This document shows, one piece after another, positions 52,510-60,433 of a stretch of 64,000 nucleotides of DNA. Every line of letters starts with the position of its first letter. Position 1 is the stretch's first letter. The position numbers and the translations under genes were made by a program. The notes under the pieces were generated by a model. The model was not told the DNA's origin and ran no database searches. It saw only the letters and a list, made by a program, of their open reading frames with translations. Location: positions 1,199,948 through 1,263,947 of the forward strand of contig NZ_CP061307.1 in NCBI RefSeq assembly GCF_018687895.1, in the 5' to 3' direction. Origin of the DNA: Polynucleobacter sp. JS-JIR-II-50 (GTDB taxonomy: Bacteria; Pseudomonadota; Gammaproteobacteria; Burkholderiales; Burkholderiaceae).

Positions 52510-53375
52510 TTCACCACCCCTTGCTGGGTCACTTGTTTATCCGGCGTATCGCTTGGCGACTTTATTTCTACCGTGCCACTCATACCTGGTGTGAGCTCTG
52601 CAAATTCACCATTCACGATTGCTGCAACCTTAAATGTCTGGCTTACGGGGTCAATGCGAGCACCCACTCGAGTAATTTTTGCGGGATAAGATTTCCCAGT
52701 CTCATCAACCTTCACTTGGAAGTCATAGCCATTTACCAACCAGGTAGACCACTTTGAGGGGACTATAAATTCAAGCTCTAATGCGCTATTGTCTAAAATA
52801 TCTAACAGCGGTTGGCCTGCTTGAACAAACTGCTGGGCACGGACTTTTTGCTCCGCTACGCGACCATTGAATGGTGCAAGAATTTTGCATTTAGCTACTA
52901 CAGCACCCAATTCATCGGCCTCAGCTTTTGCCTTTTGATATTCAGACTGAGAATTTTCATACTCAATACGCCCTACAGATCCTAGGTCCAATAACTTTTT
53001 ATTGGTAACGTAATTTCTTTCAGCAATCATCATGGAGGCTTTGCTCTTCTGAAACTGGGCCTGTTGGGTTTTGCAGTCAAACGTGACAAGAGTCTGTCCA
53101 GCCTTGAATGACTCACCCTCTCTGAAATCAAATTTATCTACTTTTGCAGCAAGTTCTGAAGCGACCGTGGTGTAGGTCACTGGACTTAATTGCGCCCTAA
53201 TAGACTGATCACCTAGCCCGGCATTATCGTCAATAACAGCCTCATTTTTTGAAAGGGAGCTCTCAACCTCAACGGACTTATCTTCAGTCAAGCTATGCCA
53301 TGGGCGCCATTCAATCAGCACCAATACCAAAAGCACAAAAGCTCCTAGTACAGCAGCAGACGATGGCTTACGCAT
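52506..53375 (-). CDS. HlyD/AcrA-type periplasmic adaptor (membrane fusion protein)
   Basis: 289 residues, short for the family. One N-terminal transmembrane anchor (8-23, AVLGAFVLLVLVLIEW); first lipoyl half about 75-100 (KVDKFDFREGESFKAGQTLV); coiled-coil hairpin about 102-165; second lipoyl half (AKCKILAPFNGRVAEQKV); then a beta-barrel/MP-proximal domain to LTPGMSGTVEI. Such proteins link an inner-membrane transporter to a TolC channel. The gene lies 9 bp after the tolC-like gene and overlaps the giant exoprotein start by 4 bp. This is the third HlyD-like arm in the cassette, yet no ABC ATPase or RND pump gene accompanies it, so its inner-membrane partner is presumably the M50 protein. Confidence 0.9.
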   Translation of the reverse strand: MRKPSSAAVLGAFVLLVLVLIEWRPWHSLTEDKSVEVESSLSKNEAVIDDNAGLGDQSIRAQLSPVTYTTVASELAAKVDKFDFREGESFKAGQTLVTFDCKTQQAQFQKSKASMMIAERNYVTNKKLLDLGSVGRIEYENSQSEYQKAKAEADELGAVVAKCKILAPFNGRVAEQKVRAQQFVQAGQPLLDILDNSALELEFIVPSKWSTWLVNGYDFQVKVDETGKSYPAKITRVGARIDPVSQTFKVAAIVNGEFAELTPGMSGTVEIKSPSDTPDKQVTQQGVVK

Positions 53376-53384
53376 GAATGCTAA

Positions 53385-54989
53385 TTAACGGGTAGCAGAA
53401 CTTGAACTAGAATTCACCGCAACCGCATCGCTAGATTTTGAGGTCTCAGATACTGGTTGGGGCTGCAGCTCAACTGGTGGCAACTTGCCTGAGTTCCACT
53501 CTTCGAAAGATTTCTTCACAATCTTGGTGAGATCACCCAAAGAGATGTCATTGACGCTACCAATATCAGGCTCCATACCAGAGGTAGCTTGCATCTTTCC
53601 GCTGGCTGCGAACAGCTGTGACAGCGCTTGATATTTTCTGAGTTTGCTAACGATCGCAGATGAATTTGCCGCAACTTTTTCAGCTTGACTTGCTGCGCCC
53701 TCTTTTTCTTTATCTGCGGTAATTTTTGCAATCTTCGAATCGACTTTATCAATCTCAGCGGAGCGTTGATACAACTGCAATGCATTTTCTAATTGCTGTT
53801 TAGATAAGTAAACCTGACCGATTACTGCCATCTGTACCATCATGCGCTTTTGCTGAGCTAAATCTTGATTTGCATCAGCAAGCTTTATGGTGGCAGGTGC
53901 CGTGAGGATGTTCCAGAGATTAAAGCTGATCTGCGCCGCACCCTCCACCCAATTTTTATTAATATAAAAACTGTTATTCGTTGCTTGAGGACCATAATTA
54001 AAGCTGATGCCTGGTAGCAACTTCAAAATTGATTTATGCGTTTCCTCAACAGCAATACGAGCGTTATAAATACCTTCTTTCAAGTCGGCATTGTGTGCAA
54101 GCGCCCTTACTTCGAACTCCCGAACATCCGCATGAGCATAGGAGTTTGGAGCTGTAATTTTGTCCGGATCTTCCAAGGTATAGCTTGTACTTGCGGGCAA
54201 GTTGATCAATTGATTCAACTCAATCTTGGCAGATGTAAGCTCTTGATCAATCGTTTCTAAAATCTTGACGTTATCTAATAAAGATTTTTGATACTTCAAT
54301 GCATCAATAGGAGCCTTTAAGCCTTGGGAATCAGTCTTCCTGGAATTTTCCAAAGCTTCATTAGCTTCCTTAACTGTCTTTTGTAAATCAGACTTCAATT
54401 TCTGTGCGGAGGCAGCTCTTAAATAGGCAACCTGAATATCCTGAACCAACACGTGCATCGTTCTACGGCGTTTTTCTGAGGCAACAATGATTCGATCTGC
54501 ATTTTGACGCGCATTAAAATAACTGACGCCAAAGTCCAATAAATTCCAACTCAGCATCAAACCGGTTGTGTCATAAGTCTTAGCCGATGAAACAAAAGGC
54601 TCATTTAAAGACGGATTACCTGAATAAGCGCCGGTAGCAGTAGTGATGAAGTAGTTATTGCGATAGTTGTAACCTGCATTAGCTACAACCTTAGGCAGCA
54701 TATCGTAATTCGATAGGTCTGATACGCCCATCGCTATAGCCTGCTCCATCATTTTTGAGCGGTAATCAAGGTTGTACTTGATACCTCGAGCAACCGCCTC
54801 ATGCAATGTCAGAGACTTGCCTACCGGCTCAACCTCTTTCTGAGCTTTAATTCTGTCTTGATAAAGGAGTTTTTGCTGCTCATCTTGAGTAATAGGCTTG
54901 GGAAGGATGGAACAACCGTCTAACAGCAATACGGCTGCTATTAAAAACCAAAAAACACCTGACTTACGTGCTTTAGACACAGTTTGCAT
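53385..54989 (-). CDS. TolC-family outer-membrane efflux protein
   Basis: 534 residues. N-terminal hydrophobic signal with a possible lipobox ending at C26 (VLLLDGC), as in OprM-type lipoproteins, though Asp two before the Cys is unusual. Two outer-membrane-efflux repeats are visible: first half with LTLHEAVARGIKYNLDYRSK and a long helix around IQVAYLRAASAQKLKSDLQK, second half from VREFEVRALAHNADLKEGIY. The C-terminal tail (about 480-534) is Ser/Pro-rich and probably disordered. A ribosome site AGGAAG precedes the ATG at 54989, and a good sigma70 promoter lies at 55070-55098. First gene of the exoprotein operon; forms the outer-membrane channel of the export system (inferred from context). 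Confidence 0.93.
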   Translation of the reverse strand: MQTVSKARKSGVFWFLIAAVLLLDGCSILPKPITQDEQQKLLYQDRIKAQKEVEPVGKSLTLHEAVARGIKYNLDYRSKMMEQAIAMGVSDLSNYDMLPKVVANAGYNYRNNYFITTATGAYSGNPSLNEPFVSSAKTYDTTGLMLSWNLLDFGVSYFNARQNADRIIVASEKRRRTMHVLVQDIQVAYLRAASAQKLKSDLQKTVKEANEALENSRKTDSQGLKAPIDALKYQKSLLDNVKILETIDQELTSAKIELNQLINLPASTSYTLEDPDKITAPNSYAHADVREFEVRALAHNADLKEGIYNARIAVEETHKSILKLLPGISFNYGPQATNNSFYINKNWVEGAAQISFNLWNILTAPATIKLADANQDLAQQKRMMVQMAVIGQVYLSKQQLENALQLYQRSAEIDKVDSKIAKITADKEKEGAASQAEKVAANSSAIVSKLRKYQALSQLFAASGKMQATSGMEPDIGSVNDISLGDLTKIVKKSFEEWNSGKLPPVELQPQPVSETSKSSDAVAVNSSSSSATR

Positions 54990-55069
54990 GAAGCTTCCTA
55001 AAACCTGCTATTAATTATTTCCTAACTGATTGATTTTTATATTAAAAACCTCAAATTAGCTCTCGGGCG

Positions 55070-55098
55070 ATTATACATTTTAGGTGCAAAAATGTCAT
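55070..55098 (-). promoter_or_regulatory. Sigma70-type promoter of the tolC-like/adaptor/exoprotein operon
   Basis: On the minus strand, ATGACA (55098-55093, five of six consensus bases) is followed after exactly 17 bp by a perfect TATAAT (55075-55070). Expected start of transcription is near 55063, giving a leader of about 74 nt to the ATG at 54989. A Shine-Dalgarno AGGAAG sits at about 54994-54999. Confidence 0.7.
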
Positions 55099-55154
55099 TA
55101 ATTTGAAATAAATTATATTTGCGAGCTTCATTTAAAATTATTAAAAGCCTATAT

Positions 55155-55185
55155 TATTCAATAAGTTACATAAATTTATTGAATA
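55155..55185. promoter_or_regulatory. Perfect 10-bp inverted repeat upstream of nadA
   Basis: TATTCAATAA (55155-55164) and TTATTGAATA (55176-55185) are exact reverse complements with an 11-bp spacer, about 52 bp before the nadA start. The centre-to-centre distance of 21 bp is two helical turns, as for a dimeric regulator. It could be an operator for an NAD-biosynthesis repressor or for the opposite operon; no family is assigned. The all-AT character lowers confidence. Confidence 0.4.
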
Positions 55186-55236
55186 CCGTAATTTAGTCTT
55201 TTAAGACAAATAACCACTAGCAGTTTAATATTTGGC

Positions 55237-56367
55237 ATGCCAATTTCAGCCCTAAATTCACGCATTTCGTTTGACTACCCCCAGCAGAATGCTGCGGGAG
55301 CCACCTGTACTTCCCAAGCTTGGGCAAAAACCCCTCCTCAGCTTCATGGCACAGAAAAAGCCACCGTTATTTCCCGCATCAAGCAATTGTTGATTGAGAA
55401 AGATGCCGCACTTGTTGCTCACTATTACGTTGATGGCGATATTCAAGACTTGGCATTAGAGACTGGTGGCTACGTAGCTGACTCACTTGAGATGGCACGC
55501 TTTGGCAAAAACCATTCCGCCAAAAATCTGATTGTTGCTGGCGTCCGCTTCATGGGTGAATCCGCAAAGATCCTTAGCCCAGAAAAACGGGTGTTCATGC
55601 CCGACCTCGATGCCACCTGTTCGCTTGATTTAGGTTGCGATGCTACTGACTTTGCTGCATTTAGAGCAGCGCATCCTGATCGCGTTGTTGTGGTCTATGC
55701 AAATACCAGTGCTGCAGTAAAAGCCCAAGCCGATTGGATGGTGACAAGCTCATGTGCATTAGCTATTGTTCATCAACTCAAAGTAGAGGGCAAAAAAATA
55801 TTATGGGCACCCGATCGCCACTTGGGTAGATATATTCAGGAGCAAACTGGTGCCGATATGTTGTTATGGAATGGCGCTTGTATTGTTCATGATGAATTTA
55901 AAGCAGTTGAGTTAGAAATGCTTAAAGCGGCTCACCCTAACGCCATGATTTTGGTTCACCCCGAATCTCCGCAAGCAGTAGTTGACCTTGCAGACGTTGT
56001 AGGCTCTACCTCAGCCATGATTAAGGCAGTAGTGGAAGGCGCTGCAACTGAATATATTGTGGCAACTGATAATGGCATCTTGCATCGCATGCGTCAGCTC
56101 GCTCCGAATAAGAAATTGATCGAAGCGCCAACCGCTGGCAACAGTGCAACCTGTAAGAGTTGTGCGCACTGCCCATGGATGGCTATGAATGGTTTGCAAG
56201 GAATTTTAAATTGCTTGGAACATGCCTCTGGTGAAATCTTCATTGATGAGCCTATTCGTGTTGAGGCTTTAGGTTGTATTGAGCGCATGCTCGACTTCAC
56301 TAAAATTCATCCAGATCTTTTGACCAAAGCGCAACATGGCTTTGTAAAGAATATTGGTGCCGCTTAA
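55237..56367 (+). CDS. nadA: Quinolinate synthase A
   Basis: 376 residues. Condenses iminoaspartate (from NadB) with dihydroxyacetone phosphate to quinolinate in the cytoplasm, using an oxygen-sensitive [4Fe-4S] cluster. Seen: the family motifs [10 protein letters not shown] (71-80), [26 protein letters not shown] (C128, C134), VHPESP, and the cluster region [15 protein letters not shown] with C306, C309 and C312. C128 and C215 ([10 protein letters not shown]) are the other likely ligands. The N-terminal extension [19 protein letters not shown] is typical of betaproteobacterial NadA. The ATG at 55237 has no Shine-Dalgarno and lies within a TTGGCATGCCAA palindrome, so the start could be elsewhere. 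nadC follows 2 bp after the stop. Confidence 0.97.
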   Translation: MPISALNSRISFDYPQQNAAGATCTSQAWAKTPPQLHGTEKATVISRIKQLLIEKDAALVAHYYVDGDIQDLALETGGYVADSLEMARFGKNHSAKNLIVAGVRFMGESAKILSPEKRVFMPDLDATCSLDLGCDATDFAAFRAAHPDRVVVVYANTSAAVKAQADWMVTSSCALAIVHQLKVEGKKILWAPDRHLGRYIQEQTGADMLLWNGACIVHDEFKAVELEMLKAAHPNAMILVHPESPQAVVDLADVVGSTSAMIKAVVEGAATEYIVATDNGILHRMRQLAPNKKLIEAPTAGNSATCKSCAHCPWMAMNGLQGILNCLEHASGEIFIDEPIRVEALGCIERMLDFTKIHPDLLTKAQHGFVKNIGAA

Positions 56368-56369
56368 TT

Positions 56370-57227
56370 ATGTTTGAATACAACGAAACCTTAGAGCAAG
56401 CTCGTCAACGTAATATTGCTGATGCGCTGATGGAGGATATCGGCACTGGCGACTGGACAGCCAAACTCGTTCCTAGCAAACCAGTCAAGGCGCAACTCAT
56501 TGTTCGTCAAGAGGCTGTTCTTTGTGGCGTAGATTGGTTTGAAGGAACACTCAAGAAGCTCGATCCCAATGCGAAAGTTACCTGGCATTACATGGAAGGC
56601 GATCTCATGAAGCCTGATACCAAGGTTTGCGATATCGAGGCTGACTCCCAAGCCCTGCTCTCTGCTGAACGTACTTGTATTAATTTCTTACAAACGCTTT
56701 CTTGGACAGCGAGCATTACCCGTCAGCATGTTGATGCAATTGCAGGTGCTAGCCCCAATCCTAAGGGGTGTGCCGTGTTAGATACACGCAAGACTATCCC
56801 GGGATTACGTCAGGCTCAGAAGTATGCTGTGCTAGTGGGTGGCGGCAAGAATCAACGTCTAGCCCTGTGGCATGGCATCCTGATTAAAGAGAACCATATT
56901 GCTGCTGCTGGCAGCGTGACCGCTGCATTAAAGAATGCACAAGATCTTAATGCTGGGGTAGATATTCAGATTGAAGTAGAGAACTTTGCCGAACTTGATG
57001 AAGCTTTGGTGGCCGGGGCAAAGAGCATCCTGATCGACAACTTCAATGCCGATCAAATGAAACAAGCTGTTGCAATCACTGCTGGCCGGGCTTTGCTGGA
57101 AGCGTCTGGCGGCATCAATTTAGATCAAATGCGCGCCATTGCATCTACTGGCGTTGACCGCATCTCTCTTGGTAAGCTCACCAAGGATGTGTATGCGGTT
57201 GATTTCTCAATGAGAATCTTGGGTTAA
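56370..57227 (+). CDS. nadC: Nicotinate-nucleotide pyrophosphorylase (quinolinate phosphoribosyltransferase)
   Basis: 285 residues, full length. Converts quinolinate plus PRPP to nicotinate mononucleotide, the third step of de novo NAD synthesis. Seen: N-terminal sandwich domain with AERTCINFLQTLSWTAS, then the TIM-like barrel with DTRKTIPGLRQAQKYAV, GGGKNQRLALWHGILIKEN, IQIEVENFAELDEAL, ILIDNF and the phosphate-binding ASGGINLDQMRAIAS-VDRISLGKLT. Follows nadA by 2 bp, so the two are one operon. Converges with the TAXI gene, with only 12 bp between the stops. Confidence 0.97.
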   Translation: MFEYNETLEQARQRNIADALMEDIGTGDWTAKLVPSKPVKAQLIVRQEAVLCGVDWFEGTLKKLDPNAKVTWHYMEGDLMKPDTKVCDIEADSQALLSAERTCINFLQTLSWTASITRQHVDAIAGASPNPKGCAVLDTRKTIPGLRQAQKYAVLVGGGKNQRLALWHGILIKENHIAAAGSVTAALKNAQDLNAGVDIQIEVENFAELDEALVAGAKSILIDNFNADQMKQAVAITAGRALLEASGGINLDQMRAIASTGVDRISLGKLTKDVYAVDFSMRILG

Positions 57228-57239
57228 GCCTCTTTGGCC

Positions 57240-58619
57240 TTAAGCTCCCCTGCCTTTGTAAATCAACTGCTTCTCTAGCGCATTACGAATAAATTCAATA
57301 TTGTTTCGTAGGCTATAGCATTCAGCAGTTGCTAGTTTTGCTGCTTTTGATCGGAGTATCCTGCGCTCCATCTCATTGAGTACCTCAATATATTCAACAC
57401 GACGGGCTGGATCAAAGTTTTCAATCGTATTTTTCTCAAAGTTATCAAGCTCTTTATAGATTGAGTTAATTTGCTTCTTGGCCAAATTGGTTCTGTAAGT
57501 GGGGATCGATTTGATAACGGGATAAGCAAATGCAGCAAAAGGAAGCAATAGAAAGAACATACGCTCCAAGAACTCTGCAAGCCAGAATGGCAAATACTTC
57601 ATCAATGTCGGAGTACCCTTTTCATAGAAAAAATTAGCCTCTTCACTCAAAGGGGCCTCAGTGTTCATGTAAGCAGGGAATTCTCCAGCTTTAGAAAAAT
57701 AGGATTTGTTACCGTTAATTTCTCGGGCCGCCTCTAGAAATAAAACTTGGATTGCTGGGTGGAGACGATCATCGATTAAGAGATTGGTTGTAGTAGAAAT
57801 CAATTGAATCGGATGATCCGGAATGTTTTTCCCAAGATCAAAACCGCCCATGGGCACACTTACTTCCTCGAAGTAAGGCAACAAACGGGTGTAGGCGTCT
57901 GCGCGCGTGAATGAAGCCAGCCTAATTCCTGGGTTTTTAATAAGTCTTTGTACGTTTGGTGAATCAAAACCATCCACCAAAATAACAGCATCAATTTCGC
58001 CACGCTCTAAGGCATATACACCTTCGGCATTCCCAAGACTCAGTAAATTAGGGGCATCCCCATTTAAGCCATTGAGTTTAAATATTCCGAGAGCCTGCGT
58101 ACGTGTTCCACTCCCCACCGGGCCAATATTGATTTTTAGTTTGGCAATATCTCTATCGGATACGTGAATACTTTCGTTAAACGCATTCTTACGATAAAAC
58201 ATCCAAAATGGTTCATAGTCAACGCTGCCGAGGGATTCCACGCCAGAAAGATTGTCAACAGCAATCATTCCGCCCTGAACTAGGGCTGCTTGGATTGGAT
58301 CTTTGCGATCAATCAGATGCTGAAGATTTTCTTTCGAACCATGGGTCTCTACTAACTTTAGCTCAATACCCTTTTTCTCAAAATAGGTCTTATATTTTTC
58401 ACCCAATACTTTGTAGGAGCCACCGGTACCGGTTGCCATTAATACTTTGTTAGGTGGTGCAGGCTTTGCAAACCAAACCAGAATAAATAGAGCAAGAATT
58501 AATAAGAAAACAAGTGGCCAGACCTCTCTTAAAGCACTAACCCAATTTTTAATCTCATCAGCTGCCGTTTGATAGACCGCAGAGATATGTTCGCTGACTT
58601 CTTCTTTAAAACTGGCCAT
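57240..58619 (-). CDS. TAXI-family solute-binding protein with two membrane segments
   Basis: 459 residues. An N-terminal cytoplasmic helix precedes a transmembrane anchor (about 33-50, WPLVFLLILALFILVWF). A TAXI-type substrate-binding domain (about 57-340) follows, with MATGTGGSYKVLGEKYKTYF, IDRKDPIQAALVQGGM and IGPVGSGTRTQALGIFKLNG. A second membrane segment (about 350-368) and a basic, coiled cytoplasmic tail close the protein. TAXI proteins normally feed TRAP transporters, but no TRAP membrane subunit is nearby and the protein is membrane-tethered. It may instead be a receptor or work with a distant transporter. Ribosome site GAGGA precedes the ATG. Lies 63 bp downstream of nadB in the same direction, so probably co-transcribed with it. 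Confidence 0.85.
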   Translation of the reverse strand: MASFKEEVSEHISAVYQTAADEIKNWVSALREVWPLVFLLILALFILVWFAKPAPPNKVLMATGTGGSYKVLGEKYKTYFEKKGIELKLVETHGSKENLQHLIDRKDPIQAALVQGGMIAVDNLSGVESLGSVDYEPFWMFYRKNAFNESIHVSDRDIAKLKINIGPVGSGTRTQALGIFKLNGLNGDAPNLLSLGNAEGVYALERGEIDAVILVDGFDSPNVQRLIKNPGIRLASFTRADAYTRLLPYFEEVSVPMGGFDLGKNIPDHPIQLISTTTNLLIDDRLHPAIQVLFLEAAREINGNKSYFSKAGEFPAYMNTEAPLSEEANFFYEKGTPTLMKYLPFWLAEFLERMFFLLLPFAAFAYPVIKSIPTYRTNLAKKQINSIYKELDNFEKNTIENFDPARRVEYIEVLNEMERRILRSKAAKLATAECYSLRNNIEFIRNALEKQLIYKGRGA

Positions 58620-58682
58620 GTTATTCCTCGTGATATTGAGTTAGCTTATCACCAATAAACGGGGTTTTATAGCTTCGAAAGC

Positions 58683-60341
58683 CTACGAGGCTGCATCACT
58701 CTCTGCACCCTCTGCTTGAGGGGTCAGGATGGTTGGGTAAGACACCGCCCAAGTACCAGGGTAGTCCCGGCTGTAATGCAGTCCACGGCTTTCCCTGCGC
58801 ATTAAGGCTGAGCGCACGATGAGCTCGGCACATTCCAATAGGTTTCTGAGCTCAATGAGGTCACGGGTGACCTTAAAGTTAGCGTAGTACTCTTGCACTT
58901 CGTAACGCAGCAGTTTGATGCGATGAAGCGCTCGCTCTAACCGGCGGTTAGTTCTAACGATGCCTACGTAATTCCACATCAAAGAACGCAGCTCATCCCA
59001 GTTGTGGGCGATGACTACCTGTTCATCCGCATCCTCAACCTGACTCTCATCCCATAAAGGAAGAGCGGGCATTACTGGGGTCTTGAGATTGGATATGTCT
59101 TCTGCTGCCGCCTTACCAATGACTACGCACTCTAATAAGGAGTTGCTTGCTAAACGATTAGCGCCATGCAGACCGGTGTAAGTAGCTTCCCCAACTGCAT
59201 AGAGTCCTGGCAAATCAGTGCGCCCTTTGAGATCTGTCACTACACCGCCACAGGTGTAGTGCGCAGCAGGAACAACCGGAATGGGTTCTTTAGTGATATC
59301 TAGACCAAGACTCATGCAGCGTGCATAGATCATCGGGAAATGTTCTTTAATAAATGCTTCGCCTAAATGCGTGGCGTCAAGATGAACATAATCTAAGCCA
59401 TGCTTCTTCATTTCGAAGTCAATGGCACGGGCAACGATATCGCGTGGTGCTAGCTCATGACGTTCGTCATGCTCCGGCATAAAGCGTGTGCCATCAGGCA
59501 GTTTGAGGAGACCGCCCTCACCCCGCATGGCTTCCGTAATGAGGAAGGTGCGATCACTGGGGTGATACAAGCAAGTTGGATGAAATTGAATAAATTCCAT
59601 ATTGCCTACTCGGCAACCTGCGCGCCAGGCCATGGCAATACCATCGCCTGTAGCAGTATCGGGATTGCTGGTGTAGCGATAAACCTTGCCAACACCGCCA
59701 GTAGCTAAAACCACTGACTTGGCTTCGATCGTCTCTACGCGATTATTTTTAATATCAAGTGCATAGACCCCGTAACAACGATTTGGCTTGGTGCGCTGGG
59801 TCTTAGCATCGAGCTGACGATTGGTAATGAGATCAAGCGCAATCCAATGCTCCAAGATCTGAATATTTTTATGTGCCCTGGCTTTATCTAAGAGCACCTC
59901 ATGAATCGCTTTACCAGTGGCGTCTGCAGCATGCGCAATACGACGATGGCTATGCCCGCCCTCGCGAGTTAAATGCAAACCCATGGGACCAGATTTATCT
60001 TCTGTAAATGGAACGCCCTGCTCGACCAACCAACGTATCGCATCAGCGCTTTCTTCAGCGATATAGCGAGCGGTAGATTCCACCACGAGACCGGCACCCG
60101 CATCCAAGGTGTCGGCCACATGAGAATCAATACTGTCATGCTCTTTGTCGACCACCCCAACAATACCGCCTTGGGCCCAAGCTGTAGCAGCCTCACCTAA
60201 GCCCCGCTTAGCCATCAAAATGACCGGTTGAGATTCGGCCATATGCAAGGCGACAGTCAGCCCAGCTAATCCAGCCCCAATAATCAGGACGGGAAGCTCG
60301 GCGTTTGCGGTGGTGTTTTGGGAGGGTTTAGAGCTTGCCAT
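58683..60341 (-). CDS. nadB: L-aspartate oxidase
   Basis: 552 residues. FAD-dependent oxidation of L-aspartate to iminoaspartate, the first step of de novo NAD synthesis. Seen: dinucleotide-binding [16 protein letters not shown] (GAGLAG 22-27), [57 protein letters not shown], the active-site region [43 protein letters not shown], and the helical C-terminal domain with [12 protein letters not shown]. Close to the usual length. Encoded on the opposite strand from nadA-nadC. No strong Shine-Dalgarno is visible at the first ATG. Upstream lies the hairpin terminator of the formate dehydrogenase genes, so nadB needs its own promoter within the 92-bp gap. Confidence 0.97.
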   Translation of the reverse strand: MASSKPSQNTTANAELPVLIIGAGLAGLTVALHMAESQPVILMAKRGLGEAATAWAQGGIVGVVDKEHDSIDSHVADTLDAGAGLVVESTARYIAEESADAIRWLVEQGVPFTEDKSGPMGLHLTREGGHSHRRIAHAADATGKAIHEVLLDKARAHKNIQILEHWIALDLITNRQLDAKTQRTKPNRCYGVYALDIKNNRVETIEAKSVVLATGGVGKVYRYTSNPDTATGDGIAMAWRAGCRVGNMEFIQFHPTCLYHPSDRTFLITEAMRGEGGLLKLPDGTRFMPEHDERHELAPRDIVARAIDFEMKKHGLDYVHLDATHLGEAFIKEHFPMIYARCMSLGLDITKEPIPVVPAAHYTCGGVVTDLKGRTDLPGLYAVGEATYTGLHGANRLASNSLLECVVIGKAAAEDISNLKTPVMPALPLWDESQVEDADEQVVIAHNWDELRSLMWNYVGIVRTNRRLERALHRIKLLRYEVQEYYANFKVTRDLIELRNLLECAELIVRSALMRRESRGLHYSRDYPGTWAVSYPTILTPQAEGAESDAAS

Positions 60342-60385
60342 AGAGGGTTCATTCTAAAGGGCAATGAACTTCCCCGTTCTAAATG

Positions 60386-60414
60386 CAAAAAGGCTCCTTG
60401 TGGGAGCCCTTTTG
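60386..60414 (-). terminator. Rho-independent terminator after fdsA
   Basis: GGCTCC (60392-60397) pairs with GGAGCC (60403-60408) around a TTGTG loop. The flanking A-run (60387-60391) and T-run (60410-60413) extend the stem and give a U-tract on either strand. It lies 20 bp past the fdsA stop, so it mainly ends the minus-strand formate dehydrogenase transcript before nadB. Confidence 0.8.
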
Positions 60415-60433
60415 TGTCTCACTAGAACGGTAA

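Larger units (their letters stand above)
54990..55236. other. Divergent intergenic region, tolC-like gene / nadA
   Basis: 247 bp, very AT-rich. Besides the minus-strand promoter it holds a perfect 10-bp inverted repeat (55155-55164 TATTCAATAA with 55176-55185, spacer 11), a GTCTT-TT-AAGAC palindrome (55196-55207) and a TTGGCATGCCAA palindrome (55232-55243) across the annotated nadA start. I see no clear plus-strand promoter with both boxes. No RNA gene recognised. Confidence 0.6.

Noticed and set aside
58680..58692. AGCCT-acg-AGGCT hairpin at the nadB stop
   Set aside because: Five-bp stem with a three-base loop inside the coding end and no U-tract; too weak to call.
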